This document shows positions 34,401-47,016 of a stretch of 64,000 bases of DNA, in pieces. Below the pieces are notes generated by a model. It searched no databases, was not told where the DNA came from, and worked only from the letters and a program-made list of their open reading frames with translations. Made by a program: the position numbers and the translations under genes. Origin of the DNA: Oryzias latipes (taxonomy: Eukaryota > Chordata > Actinopteri > Beloniformes > Adrianichthyidae); assembly GCF_002234675.1 (NCBI RefSeq), contig NC_019879.2:22873855-22937854 (forward strand), in the 5' to 3' direction. Position 1 is the stretch's first letter. Each line of letters starts with the position of its first letter.

Positions 34401-37400
34401 TCAAACAGGCTTCGATGAATTCTTTCAGTGCCTTGCTGTAGTTTCCTTCCAGTGTCGGTGGATTATTCTTTGGGATGAGGAACAGTACTTTCATGGGGTG
34501 CAGGTCAGAGTGGGGGGGCTCTCCTTTAGCCAGTTCTATGGCTGTAATTCCTAATGACCAGATGTCTGCCTGCCGTTAGAAATGAAGACATTTGAGACGA
34601 ACAAGCGTCCCTAAAACAACAGAAAAGCTTGAGCTCAGGGAGAGTTGACGTTTTAAGCCGTGGCTGGATCCTCACGATGCGTTCGAGGAAGCTCTGCAGA
34701 CAAGTGACTGACATAGTGGCTCTGTCAACAATCCACACAGAGTCATGTTGTGGTTGTTCTAAAAATACACACATTCAAAACTTGAATAATTGTTGAGCTC
34801 CAACTCAAAACATCATTGATATTAACTGAGGGTGAGTATCTCTCGCATGATTCGATACACATCTCAATACATGCTCCACAAATCAATACAGAAAACATTC
34901 CACTCACTTTGAGAAGATACAATACAATCCGATTCTTTACCCTAAATTGATACAACCTAGATATTTATTATTCATTTAAACTATAAATGATAATATCTTT
35001 TAATGGAGAAACTCTGTTTTTGTTGCTGGTACTTCTTATTTTAAGCAACAAAAACTAAATATCTGACCTAACAGCTTCAAACATAAAAACCTGGCATTTT
35101 GGATTTTTTTAGACTGTTTTGTTGTCGTTTTAATTTATTTAAGGATTGTTTCATATGTTTAGTGACCATAACATGCATCTCTTGTTGTAGTTAACCTTCA
35201 GCCAATTGACAACACTTGGTAGAAGCGAGTTTGTTTTTGTTTATTGCATCACATGTACACAAAAAGGCAAAGACAGCAGAGACACAACAGGAAGAGAAAC
35301 TGACAAAGTTTGACAGAAATCGATTATTTACTTCCTAAATGATTTTGAGCGTCTGGAGGGCTCAGTCGGCTGTGTGATGAACTTCATCCAGTGTGGGCCC
35401 TTGGGCAAGACCCTTTGCGCTACTAGCCAACTATGCAGCCACCAAAGGGCCTATATCTGAGTCTCCCTGTGCTCGTCCCCAGCCCGTGTCTGGAAGAGGA
35501 TCTAGTGTAAAAATCTCTACCAGAACACCTGTGCGAATCAGTGAAAACCGATTCACTGTGCCGAAAGGTGAACAACAACAACTTCAACTGATTTATTTGA
35601 TACCTTTTTATCAAAATAATCTTGTTTAAATGTGCGCTTTTCAACTCATACTGCTGTTATTCTCATAACTAGATTATATTTTTTTGACACGCATCTACCG
35701 TATAATCCCTAATATTCAATTTTCAGACCTAATTAATGAAAACAGGATTGCAGAATAGATTAGATTTTATTAAAAGGTTTTTTATAATTGAATAAAGACC
35801 AACAAAATCTGAAATGTTTTCTTAAAAACACAACTGCTAAGCATCACCTAAAAGCCTTCATTTTGTTCAGACGGTGTGCCTTATAATCCAGAGCGCTTAA
35901 TGTATGAATGAATTTTGGTTGTTTACTGATGTTGAAGTGATTCTGAGAGGTGCCCAGTGCTCCGTCAAAATGTCAGGGTTTTTTTTTTTTTTTTGAGTTG
36001 CAAACAAGGTTGGTTGTCGTTGTGAAGACGCCAACGCGGCTAATGTGTCGGAATGTCTTTTTTTTTTTTTTAAGTGTTACCAACAAGGTTGAGAGTTAGC
36101 ATACTCACAGTAATGCTTGTTTAAGGAAGACTGGGAGTTCCAGGTATTGTGACTGTGCTACCGAGGCTAAACAGTTTGTAGAATTACTGTTAAAGTCTGA
36201 CTGACTGAAGGACTTATCTCTGACTCTTGTCTCGCTTAATGCGCCTTTTATGACATAAGTTTAAAAATAGATCATTCATTAATGATGCACATTTGAATCC
36301 AGTGCGCCCTATAGTGAAGAAAACTGTATATAAAATCCCCCTACAACAACTCAAATGCCCTGATCTGATGTTAAATAAATGCCTTCTTACAGGATTTTTG
36401 TCATTTATTATTCCAGTTGTCTGGATCTTCAGCCTTTAGAGATGAAATATGCTTCATCATTTTGTTATATCAGAAAAACGATTAGAACGATAACTAACCT
36501 TTGAGTCGTAGGACGATTGCTTTATGACCTCAGGGGCCATCCAGAATGGCGTTCCTACAAAAGTGTTCCTCTTGATTTGTGTGTCTGTCAGCTGGCCCGC
36601 CACGCCGAAGTCTGCGAGTTTTACCTCGCCTTGTTCCGACAGCAACACGTTAGCAGCTGAGAGAGCACAGGAACAGCAGGAAACTTCACGATTGTTCAGA
36701 TTTGTCAAAACTCCTGCCAAGCAAACGCCAAAAAATGTGTCCTTTACCTTTGATATCTCGATGGATTTTCTTTTCAGAGTGTAAATACTCAAGACCTTTA
36801 AGGATTTCTCTTAGGATTGTGGCAATCTGGGTTTCATCCAGAGGACCTGGTTCCAGCTGGAGGAGCAGAATAAAAATCCTCAAAACTAAGCTGCCACATT
36901 AAAAAGCCCAAAAGAGTCCAAAGCAAACATGTGCATCACTGTTATTTGAGTACAACTTCTTTCAAAGACACTTACTAAATCTAGAGCTGATCCTCCACCC
37001 AAATATTCCATAATGATCCACAACTTTGTACTCTGAAAAAGAAAGAAATACCTTCAGTCATACAGAAAATATGACTAAAATAACAACAAAATATGTACCA
37101 GTTTACTTTTATATTAAAAAAAGTGTTTTTTTATTTTTATTTTGAGAAAAGAGTTCAACTGTTAGTGAACTACCCTCCAAGTTTTAGGATTTTATTAGTA
37201 TCACAAAGAGCTTTGTTGGAATTCTCCCACAGATGTTTGATAAAAATTCATTTGGCTAATGGAAACTCCCGAAAGGTTTCAGTGAAAGAACAGTTTTAAA
37301 CTAAAGGAGGAACAACAACAGCACAGCTTCATGGATCCACTCATCTGCAGAAAACGGCCGTTTGACTTTTGAAAATCCCTTCTTATTTTGAGAGTATTGC

Positions 37401-40400
37401 ACATGATTGTCAACAGAAATGTTTACACAACATTCAAGAAAACAACAAGAAAAAAAAGATACTAAAAATAACAAAAGTGCACACACACACACAGACACAC
37501 AAACATATATGTCCATCATTCCTCTGCTAATACTCAGTGTAACACTTTCAAATATAAGATGAAATTGGAAAACTGTGCATGTAATACATAAAAACACATT
37601 TCTTTATGTTTCAATATCTTCCATAAACATCTACATGTTGTGGTATTTTTTTCTTGCTAATAGATGCACTTAATACTGCATAATCTAAAAGTTTCAACTT
37701 TTAAAGGAGATATTTAAAAAAAGCTGCATGTACCTGTTTTTGTAGTAAAAACGTTCTCACTGAAGGTTTTACCAACATTTTGTTGGTTCAGTATAAGATT
37801 ACCGCTTCCCTATATTGATCGGTTTAGTTCAGTTTTATTTGAGTCTATTAGTTTGTTGCTGGTTTCCTGTAAACCAAAAAAATTAAGACTTTTAACCCTT
37901 GTGCTATCCTAGGCATTGGGAGTTGGGTCATGCAGACCCACTAGACAGTGCTCTGAACCTTTTTTCTTCAATGATTTGTGATCTTCACTGGTGGATTACA
38001 ATGGATTAAATGAAATCTTTCGACCTTTGTCATGGCAGGGAGAACGCGTCAATGTAAAGGCGGGATCATCTAAGGTAGCACAAGGGTTAAAGAGCATCTG
38101 TCACAGACAAGCTCAGGTCCATCTTTTTTCAAAATGCTTTTTGATTAAGTGCCAGAGTCTTCCTCTTTAGATTTAAGTGTCAATTTATCGCCTCAAACCA
38201 TAAAAGTGCAGAGATGCATAATAGTAGAAAAGTTTATGTGGTTTCCTGCAATGTAGATTCCAATACCACAGTATTTTGAAAGCACAATGTACAATGATGC
38301 ATAACCCCAACAGGGAATAACCTTTAAACTGCATTCTCCAAAAATGCAATTTATTGTGATAGTTATTGAGGAAAAATATAATAAAGTCGGTCACATTTGT
38401 AATGATCTGCAGTAGTAAATTTAGTTGAGAAGTTATAGGAGGACAAACATTCTGTCCATTTGTCCTGGTATTAACAAAAACTACACAACTACACACTACA
38501 CTACAACAACCCAGAAGGAACAAAGTACACTGCTATTTTTACAAATAAAAAAGGTTTAATTGAATTCTATACAGACTTAGTCTCTACTCTACCCTTACCT
38601 TGAGGTAAGAGCCAAAGTACTTGGTGATGAAAGGACTGTGACACTGGCTCAGAACTGTGATCTCCTGCTGAATGTCCTCTATTTCATCCTCTGCCTCCTC
38701 CAGATCAATGATTTTGATAGCCACAACTTTCTGGGTCCGATTGTCGATGCCTTTGAAGACTTCTCCGAAGGAGCCTTTCCCGATCCTGTCCAGTTTAGTG
38801 AACATCTCCTCTGGATCAGCGTTGGCATTCTGAGAGGCAGAAGGAGCACAGAGGTTCATTTAGCTCATGCAAAACCACACTCAAGCCACAAGATAACACT
38901 TGATCCAAATATCTATAGAAAGAAAGAAAATACACAAAACTCACTGTAAAATGGGAAAAGTCTCGTAGAGAAAGCAAAGTACTGCTTTATATTAGAATAA
39001 AGATGTAGAATTATTATTTGCCCTTGACTTTTCAAGTTTAGAGCACATCACATAAGCATCATCAAGACAGGTCCAAAAATTTTGGAAATTCAAAATAATT
39101 GATTTACACGTTTTATATTGAGACAGACATATTTGTATGTTAGAAAACATTTTAATTAGTGAAAACCTTACTATTTTACTGAAGCTCCTCCCCTCCGCTC
39201 GAAGAATGCACTTTTCTGCTTATACTTGTTTTTATTTGCTTTTTTAAAACCATTAAATTGTTTACTTTTTCTTTTTACACCACATCTATCTTATGATTAA
39301 CTTTTCACAACAAACCACTGTTGGCCTAAAACAGCATCTCCATCTCTTGTGTGACATCATAGACTAAGAGGAAAGCTGACTGCACAGAAGTGGAGGTAAA
39401 CGTGGGAATGAAAGGGCCTTGCCATTGATTCAGCAGAGCAGAGATGGGCGAGCTGAAACACAGCTAAAAGGCTCAGATAACACAATCAACAGAGAGCCGG
39501 TCTCTGTAGACAACAAGAAAGCACTGAGTGAAAATCCTCCCTGGATTTGTCTTTGTGTACAGCCAAAAGGTAAATCATGTCTCCCAGAAACCACAGGGCG
39601 TATCGTGAGCTAGACACCGCGAACTGAGGTCGATGCTGAGACCGATCGTCCTCCATGACCCGCCAGTCAGAGAACCTCCTTTATTGTGTAAATGCAGGAC
39701 AGGACAGCTGTAAATGAGGTTAAAGTCAAACCTCCAACTGTTTGGAACACTTTTCTACCAACAGGATTAAATGATGCGTCCCAACAACAACCGACGGTTC
39801 TGAAACCATTGACCAGAAATCGTTGGTAAGCAGTGAGTCAACGTTTCTATGGTAACCACTCCCACTCTCGCCAATCAGCAATGAGCTTGTTGGAAGTCCA
39901 TGTCCCTACCACTTAAAAGCGGCCCACAAAAAAATCTGTCAAACGCTTCGAATGTTTCACGTGAGAACACATACTTTAATGGAGGCATCTGATAGGTCAG
40001 TTTCTAACTTGAATAACTTGCACTACAGAAAAAAAAATCATTAAAAATCAATCTGAATTAGCGAGAACTTGTTTAAAAAAAGCGGTAGAGCGAAAATGGT
40101 TATTCTGACAAACAGAATGACAGTAATAGTGGTTTATTTCTCAATAGAAGTCTATGAAATTTCAGCTTTCAACAGAAGTCCTGAATGCAGCTGTATATAT
40201 CAGTGGAGCTGTAGAATCCATGAGAAGATGAGAAGAAGGGTTAAGCAGCCTGCTGTCCATAATTGCGCTGACAGCAAACTGCATTTTATTAACAACTTTT
40301 GCATTTTTTTTAAAGCAATCATATTCAGTCTAAACAAGTCAGGAGTGAAACTGTTGGACCTATTTTCCTTTGTGCTTTGCACAAAAGCCTCATCTCAGAG

Positions 40401-43400
40401 GGAAGACAAAACAAAGCTCAGTGGAAACACAGGGACGTTGCTGCCTCTGCCCACCCAAAACACACACCTGAAGGAAGAAATTATTCAAATAAACTTTAAA
40501 GGCAAGATAAAACCCCCTACAACCTTTGTCAAAACCCCTTAAACCCACAACAAGCCATCAACCTTCCTCCCCGGGCTTAGATCTAACCACCCAATCAAAT
40601 GTCCTTTTGTGCTCTGCCATGTCAACTTTTGTCTCTGCCAAACACATGAAAATTTAACCCAGCCTGTGAAGAAACTTAATTTTTAAAGCTTGTAACCATC
40701 ACCATTCTGGTCACAGATTGTGGTAGTAGATGAAGGTAGAAACTGCCTTGACAACCCCTCTCATGTGTGAGGGTTTGACACCCACTAATGACCACAGCTC
40801 TGGACAGCCACCAAAAAATAATTTAAGCTCATTTTCCCTTCATCTGAGAACAGATGAAGCGCTTCTTATAATGGCAGTTAAAGATCTGTCTGACTGGTTC
40901 TTGTGTCAGACATTCCTAGCAGACTCTACACATTTGGACCAAAATGTTAGGGTACCAGGTCTTTCTAGTGCTCTCCAAAAACTCAAAAAACACTGGATAC
41001 CCTCTACTGATAAATCCGTCAAGACCATTTTGCAGACCTAAGGAGACGGGGAAGCTAACATTTTAACCAAAACTCCTCCAATTTCTTGGTTCCATGTTTT
41101 TTTTTGCCTCTAATTATGAGTAACTCCAGAAAAGAATGAACTCTGGCCAAAAAGAATGAACTCTGACCATCTCACGAAGACTAGTTCCAGGACCCTAGAC
41201 CATTAAACTCTTTCAGCTAAAGTCATTGAGCGATAAATCCTAACACGGTGAAGCAGCAAAACACAGATATGGCTGTGGCTTAATGACACGCACCATAAAG
41301 GGGAAACAGAAAATGATGGACAACACACTGAATTATTGACAGAGCTAAATGGATTTGTTTCCCTGAAGAGAACCAGGAAGGAAAAGAAGAGGTATCAAGA
41401 AAGAATGTTAAACATTACTAATTATATAAAAGGCAATTATTTTTAGGAAAAATTTAAAGCTGAGAATTTTCTTTGCAAAATTGATTAACAATAACCTTTA
41501 AATATTGGCTAACATTTTCTGCTTCAATCTTCGGCAAACTGTTTTAAAGAAAACTTAACAACATCAAGAGACATAAAGACAGAGTGTGCAACCAAAAGAC
41601 TCAGTCAGTCAAAGGTGTAAAATGTATTACGTTGATATTGATATTATTTGCCAGAAGCATGATTGTGGGAAGTAAAACTGCATAAATCTCACTTTGAAGT
41701 ACAGCCTAATGCTTGTGGTCTTTACTCACCACAGTGTCAGGAGGCAGGGGTCTATGGGCAGACCGATCCAGAAAGTAAAGAGTCATTTAATAGCAGCATG
41801 CTGAGGCCATCCCACCATACCTTAAAAAATGACTATTATAGTGCATCTGCTACAATACTTGGACCATAGGACAAAACTGTTTCAATGGTCCCACTCCAAT
41901 CATCCTTTGATCCATTGTAAAAGCGTTCCCAGTGATCTTTCAATTATGATTATGCCTTTATTAGATTAATCGCAAAAAATCTGTTTGTTTTCTAGGACAT
42001 AGTTTCTGCAGAGCAGCAGGAGTTCATTGGAAATTTGCTTCCGAGTTGTGGGCGGAACTGCTGGCACAGAGTAAGCCGGCCTCATTTCCCATCATCCATC
42101 GGTTTAAACTCTGTCCCCCGACCTAATAGGTACAACAAAAATGGCGAGCAATATTGGAACTTTCCAGCCTTACAGTTTTGAGCCAGATGCCGGACCAGAC
42201 GAGGGAAACAAAGACGTACATGAATCTATTTGTCTGCAAGTGGATGCATCAGAATGGTCAAATAGCATGTTTTTGCTAGTCTAAACCAGTGTTTTTCAAC
42301 CTTTTCTGAGCCACGGCACACTTTAACCTTAAAAAAATCCCGCGGCACACCAGCATGCAAAAATTAAAAAAAAAAGGAGAAACTCATAGTCTGTATTTAT
42401 CTACAGCCCCTCCGCAATCTCACATGCATTTTTGAGATAATTGTTGCAGAAAAAAACTGGAAACTGCAGCTGTTTTTTTCTAAAAGATGCAATAAAAGAT
42501 AAGTTAGAAGATTTAAAAACAGTTTGATGTGTGTTCGTTGGTTTCAAGATGTTTAACAACAGATCTCCGTATGCGCTGTCACTCTCACAACCCAATGCAT
42601 CATGGGAGATGTAGTGCATAAAACGGCCGGAGATTGCTTTTCGAAACTTCATTGTTTTGTTCACTTGTTCCACGGTCTGATACCGGATTCTGTGGAAAGC
42701 TACACCGCTATAGACGAGCTTTAGCTGCTATTTTTTTTTAGAACTGAGCGACTTGACGAGCTAAATCGGGACAAGGAAGTGAAGACTTTAACCACTTCTG
42801 ATTGGTCAGACTGATAACATGTGATTAAGCCTTCAAGAATGATTGGTGGAGACAGTTAAAGGGACGGGACGTTTCCAAAATACAGCCGAAGGTGCAGCTG
42901 AATCGCGGTACCTTATCAAAATGTCTTTAAAAAAAATAAAATAAACGCAAAGAAAAAGTATTTTATGATCTTTTATATTCCTAACTCCTCAGTGTTTTAT
43001 CAGGGCCTGTTTGGATGAACAGAGAGCTGAAATCATGGAGATGGAAAATTTTTTTAGATCAGTTAATGAGGGCAATTTCCCACGGCACACTTGACCATCT
43101 CTCATGGCACACTAGTGTGCCGCGGCACACTGGTTGAAAAACACTGGTCTAAACCATATCCGTCTCTATTTTGGGCTAATTTACTTAATTCTAGTCATAA
43201 CATTAAATAATAGTAAAAGAATAAAAAAAAAGGGAATGGCTAGATGAAAAAAGAAAGTAAGGCAAAATTCCATTAAAATACATTGAAACTGAGTTTTAGC
43301 AGTAAGACTGCTGTTTAATCTCTTATCTTCCTGTAGGAAAGTGAACTTAGATCTAAGATAACAAGTAAAACGTTTATGCAAGTGAACGATTAACTTTCTA

Positions 43401-43728
43401 AAGGACGAAAAACATGAACAAGAGCCTTTTAAAGTTCGTAAGAAGAATAGAATTTAATTAAAATGTGATAATTGCTTCACATGCAATAATTGGTCCGTTC
43501 AATGAGGACCACAATCAATAGAATAGAAACGAAAAGAAAAATATAATGACTATGAATGAAAGATGGATTATTTTTTCTTTTTTAAATTTATCTGCTGAAG
43601 TTAAAGTGTGCATTTAAACAGATAAAACCATTTCGTGGCTATAATAATCGTCACGTGACACGAAGCAGCAGAACAGTCCATTTTTTATTTACCTGAATCC
43701 CCGGGACTCCGCTCGGGATTTGAGCCAT
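29975..43728 (-). CDS. stk24: STE20-family GCKIII kinase, STK24 (MST3) type
   Basis: Ten coding exons with consensus junctions are read from high to low coordinates: 43693-43728, 38599-38829, 36976-37032, 36748-36856, 36499-36656, 34384-34569, 34129-34274, 33940-34057, 33780-33845 and 31440-31576, plus a candidate last exon 29975-29990 (419 residues in total; MST kinases are about 416-443). The kinase shows [11 protein letters not shown] (29-39), catalytic K51, HRDIKAANV (catalytic D142), DFGVAG (160-165), and the activation loop [15 protein letters not shown] with the regulatory Thr at about 176. The tail has an acidic Ser patch ([10 protein letters not shown]) and a helical end ([21 protein letters not shown]) like the region that binds CCM3/PDCD10. 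It is a cytosolic Ser/Thr kinase of cell polarity and stress. Next to slc15a1 and dock9, as in human 13q32, it is stk24; stk25 and stk26 are close alternatives. Confidence 0.88.
30460..31330. repeat. Possible unclassified interspersed repeat in the last stk24 intron
   Basis: This stretch differs from its AT-rich surroundings (CAACGCGAATTCAAGCGACC, CTAGCGGCGTATGGGTGACG) and contains loosely inverted blocks: CTTCCCTACCCCTCTGG near 30740 and GGGGTAGGGGAAG near 31155. The pattern suggests a foldback DNA element with diverged ends. No transposase frame or target duplication is visible. Confidence 0.35.
31611..33652 (-). mobile_element. Harbinger-type TIR element with Myb/SANT gene remnant, interrupted by another insertion
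   Basis: Perfect 24-bp terminal inverted repeats begin CAGGGGCCTGTTGCACAAAA at both ends (31611 and, on the minus strand, 33652). On the minus strand from about 33424 a short frame reads [20 protein letters not shown] followed by [13 protein letters not shown], which resembles the start of the Myb/SANT-like DNA-binding protein of PIF/Harbinger elements. The frame stops at about 33312, where a second sequence with CACTCAA ends begins (to about 32408). No transposase frame survives. It lies in the stk24 intron between 31577 and 33779. I see no clear 3-bp target duplication. Confidence 0.65.
32408..33314. repeat. Insertion with CACTCAA-type ends nested in the Harbinger-type element
   Basis: The left border reads ACACTCAAAAAACG and the right border TTGAGTGTGC, an inverted pair. 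The interior is AT-rich with repeated TTCAACTTAAATT- and AAGTTGATTCAA-like words. It splits the Myb/SANT remnant. The superfamily is unassigned. Confidence 0.45.
34800..36480. other. stk24 intron with SINE-like and low-complexity sequence
   Basis: This intron between coding exons 36499-36656 and 34384-34569 holds a SINE-like segment (35350-35585) and T-runs (about 35984 and 36060). The rest is AT-rich and unassigned. Confidence 0.4.
35350..35585 (+). repeat. SINE-like interspersed repeat
   Basis: The words GGCCCTTGGGCAAGACCCTT, GTGCGAATCAGTGAAAACCG and the closing CGAAAGGTGAACAACAACAA are typical of a widespread fish short interspersed repeat. No convincing target duplication or intact internal promoter box was identified, so the family is not named. 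Confidence 0.4.
37896..38086. mobile_element. Family-B short TIR element, copy 3 with full TTAA flanks
   Basis: It begins CCCTTGTGCTATCCTAGGCA and ends AAGGTAGCACAAGGG, and both sides carry TTAA (37892-37895 and 38087-38090). It is about 191 bp and non-coding. This is the clearest copy for the TTAA target duplication. It lies in the stk24 intron between exons 36976-37032 and 38599-38829. Confidence 0.85.
38830..41886. other. stk24: Part of the first stk24 intron, no gene recognised
   Basis: AT-rich intron. The plus-strand open frame at 40069-40542 has no recognisable domain and lies opposite the gene's strand; it is treated as chance. A lineage-specific regulatory element could be present but none is evident. 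Confidence 0.4.
41887..42278 (+). repeat. Family-A inverted-repeat element, copy 6, interrupted by a hAT-type insertion
   Basis: It starts GTCCCACTCCAATCATCC and follows family A through GAGCCAGATGCC and GTGGATGCATCAGAATGG to GCATGTTTTTGCTAGTCTAA. There it is cut by the element at 42287. The expected right part of family A is not clearly resumed after 43154, so it was already truncated or has diverged. Confidence 0.75.
42287..43146. mobile_element. 860-bp hAT-type element with perfect 8-bp target duplication
   Basis: The ends are CAGTGTTTTTCAACC and its exact inverse GGTTGAAAAACACTG. The direct repeat GTCTAAAC flanks both sides (42279-42286 and 43147-43154), an 8-bp target duplication as made by hAT transposases. 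The subterminal GCCACGGCACAC and GTGCCGCGGCACAC blocks also mirror each other. No transposase frame is present, so it is non-autonomous. The perfect duplication implies recent insertion relative to its surroundings. It is in stk24 intron 1. Confidence 0.9.
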
Positions 43729-44190
43729 GGCGTTAAAAAGTGAAGACGACGCCTCTCCTCCTGTCTGTCTTCAGCTTCCTTTGAGGGGTAACGGTACTCT
43801 TCAGTCGGACCAGACTTACGGTTACTTAAAGTCTCAAACGTGAACAGAAAAATAAACACAAAACATAAAAGAAAAAGAAAAAAAACGCACTTGTCTTGAC
43901 TTGCCGAATTGTCTTTGGGCGCCTTTACTTTTTCTAGTTAAAGATGGCTAACATTGATTTAGACTTTTAAACATGAACTTCGGCGGTTAGCGTAGCCGTA
44001 GCGCCTCGACATTCCCTTCGCCCGGAATCCTTTAGTGGGCAATAGTTGAACAGCGCAGAGGAAAAAACACTCCTCTGTCCGGTGTTTCCTCCGTTCCATC
44101 ACTTGACTACATGTCCCAGCGCCATCTTTACCAATGCCATTTTAATTAGGGAGACGTCACAAAACGTCATGACGACGTCATCGGTACAGG
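43729..44190 (-). promoter_or_regulatory. stk24: stk24 5' UTR and promoter with a cluster of CRE-like sites
   Basis: Upstream of the ATG (43728) the DNA becomes CpG-containing. At 44151-44183 it has three closely spaced CRE/ATF-like motifs (GACGTCAC, ACGTCATGACG and GACGTCAT). A YY1-like AAGATGGCGC (minus strand, about 44120-44129) lies nearby. There is no TATA box. This fits a TATA-less broad promoter reading leftward; factor binding is inference. Confidence 0.5.
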
Positions 44191-46500
44191 AAGGGCGTCA
44201 ACATTAAGGTAGCATTCTAAAATATTTAGCGTTTATTGTTTTACAGACATTAAATCATAATCATGTTTATATAATTGCTAAATTGGAATATGCAAACCTA
44301 CGATGTAGATAAACTCAGTTTATTCAGATTCCCAGCTTTTTGCCACAGTGATTTAAAAAAAATGACATTCCGATGCACATAGGCTTTAAAGTTAACAAAT
44401 TATTATAAATGTTAGTATGAAGTCATAATTGTAAATGTACACATATATTAAACTGAATCTTCATTAAAAGACATGAAATCATGTTTTTGATGTTCCCATG
44501 CATTCTCTTATGATGGAGGACGTATTTAAAGAACTTTAGGCTTAAACTTGTGTTTTTAAGTATGCCTTTATTCAAATCATTGTGCATCAGGAGCAGATGG
44601 GAAAAAAAGCTTGTATTTGTGAAAATTACACTGGGCGGCCCACAAGCTCCATGCTCTGCTCCATTCTGATGCATCCACTTGTAGTCGAGTAGATCCATGT
44701 ACGTTTTTCGAATGAACTCCTGCTGCTCTGCAGAAATTATTTCCTTGAAAACGACATACGTAATTTTTTGTTTTTTCATTTTGGCTAAAAACAGCATTAT
44801 TGTAATTTAAAGACCAATGCTTTAAAAAAAGATCAAAAGAAGATCAGATTGGGATATTAAATACAACATCTAAATGATTAATGAATGGATGAGTGGTGAA
44901 ATGTTTCAAGAAATAGGATTTGAGCTTTTTAAAAAACTTTATAGAATTAACACTTTTACAAAACAGATAACGAGTGCATCTAAAACAAAGCAATGACCAT
45001 GGAATATCTAATATAAAAATAATTACAGCATGGGACACGTGAAAACTGTCCATTGGTAGCAAGTAGTAAACGGAGAAAAATTAACAAGAGAAAAAAAAGT
45101 TCCACACTATGGTACGCTTTAGGAGTATGAATATTTTTAAGAGGATTATAAAATTGATCAAATTCAGTAATAAATAAAAAATCTTTTCTGCTCTACAATT
45201 ATGTATAGAAAATTTATTTTGAAGAAGGAAAAAATGTAACAGTATTTTCTATATATTTTTTATCAAAGCAAAAATAGGTATTTACATATTTAAAGTCTAT
45301 GATGCTATTAAGTTTTTATTTACAAATCATTCCAACTGGTTCCAGAGCGCAACAATCACATTTAGTAAAGGTGAAGTACAGATTCAGGAGGGTGATTTCA
45401 AAAGCTACAGTTATAAATTTTTGTAAATTTGGGGATGCACTATTGTTGAATGAATATTGTGCAGGACTTTTTAATGTATTTCCTTGGCTATTATTTTAAT
45501 GCCGGTGTTTTTATGGTACTACCCATGGTTTACCCTAATAAATATTACTTTGGAATTTTCCAAAAAATTACACCTCTATGATGCTCCTTTTTCACACATT
45601 GTGTTTATTTTTGCTTTTTTTTTAATTTAAGATATGGATTCCTTTAATCATTAAAGAAGGGGAAAGAAGATTTTAAGTCCAGTTGGCAGGACTCAACTTC
45701 AACACTTCATCACCTGGACAACTAAGAACTTTTGCTAACTAAATGATCCATAATAAGAAATCTAAAAGTTATTTTACACCTACATGTTATTTGTTAAATC
45801 TATAGCCAATCTAAATCTGAATGCTATGACCTTGAGGTTAGATTGAATTTTTTTGCATTTTTATTTGCATTTATTGTATATATTTAACATCCACTTTAAT
45901 CATTGAAATCCACATGCTTGTAGCTGACACTCTGGAGTTAAAAGTAATTAAAAAAAGAGGCAAATTCGTAAAAAATGGGCTAAATCTAACAATAAGTATG
46001 AGTTAAATTTAACAAGCAGTACTTCATATTGGGCAATAGCTTATATTCCATACAGTTTAGGCTAAGAACATAAGCCTATACTGTATGGAGCAAATATTTT
46101 ATGACTGTGGCAGCAGCTTTATTTACCTTACGGAGTAAAAAGAGGGCAGGAAGGGGAAGATGTCTTAAGACTTTTATTCTTGTTTTGGCATTTAAAAAAG
46201 AACAACTTTTACTTGTTTGTATAATTTCCAAATAAATTGTTAAAAAAGGTGGGATTGCCCTGATATAAATGCTGAGTCAAATAACGTCCTAAAGACAGAG
46301 ATAAGTCAAACTGTAGTTGTTCTTGTTTTTTGCACTTCCCATTACCGGTAAACTATTGTAAAAAGCTCTTAAACTTGGATACAGCTTCATAAAAATACAG
46401 TTTAAAATAAAAAGAAAGAAGAACAAGTACCTGTACCAATTTAGTTTGAAGTACTGGTGTATATGGGTAAATGAATCACAGGAGTCAGGGGCGCAGAAAA
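44191..46500. other. AT-rich intergenic region between stk24 and slc15a1
   Basis: It contains family-A copy 7 (44465-44859). The remainder is AT-rich, with no gene or classified repeat that I can support. Confidence 0.45.
44465..44859 (-). repeat. Family-A inverted-repeat element, copy 7 (reverse, shortened)
   Basis: It keeps the TTATGATGGAGGACGTATTT block near the left, the CATTCTGATGCATCCACTTG block mid-way and GATCAGATTGGGATATTAA at the right, in reverse orientation. At about 395 bp it is shorter than full copies (about 520-620 bp), having an internal deletion. Confidence 0.7.
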
Positions 46501-47016
46501 CTCCGTATATAAAAAGTGTTTTTATTTACAGTTGACACATTTAAGAAGAATGAGCACAAATGTGGAAAATTCAATTGTATTAAAAAATATTAAAGAGAAA
46601 GAAAGGAAGAAAAAAGGCTAAACACAGATGGTGATTCGGGGGCTGATGAGTCCTGTAGAAACAGTCAGGACATATTAGGGGGAAACAAGGAGTTGATAAA
46701 AAATTTACGACGAATAAACGTTAAAACTTCAGGCATGGAAGACTAGAAGCTACATACAAACTCAACTGCATAAGGGCTAATAGAGGCTAAGGGGACAAAA
46801 GAAAATCAACTACTACAAGCAGGGAAAATAAAATATTTGTTGCATTCTTCAACATCCCTTAGTAGAGATACAAAAAGTCAATTTTAGAAATGTTTAGCTC
46901 TGAAAACTGAAAAATTTCATGAGTGTGCTTCGCTCACAATGCTTTTGTCAACTTAAGTTTAAAATAATTTAAACAAACATAGTAAGATGAGATTTTGGGT
47001 GGTGGAGTTCTGTTTA

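Noticed and set aside
40069-40542. 157-residue plus-strand open frame in stk24 intron 1
   Set aside because: No recognisable domain, no splice or promoter context, and AT-biased composition; best explained as chance.
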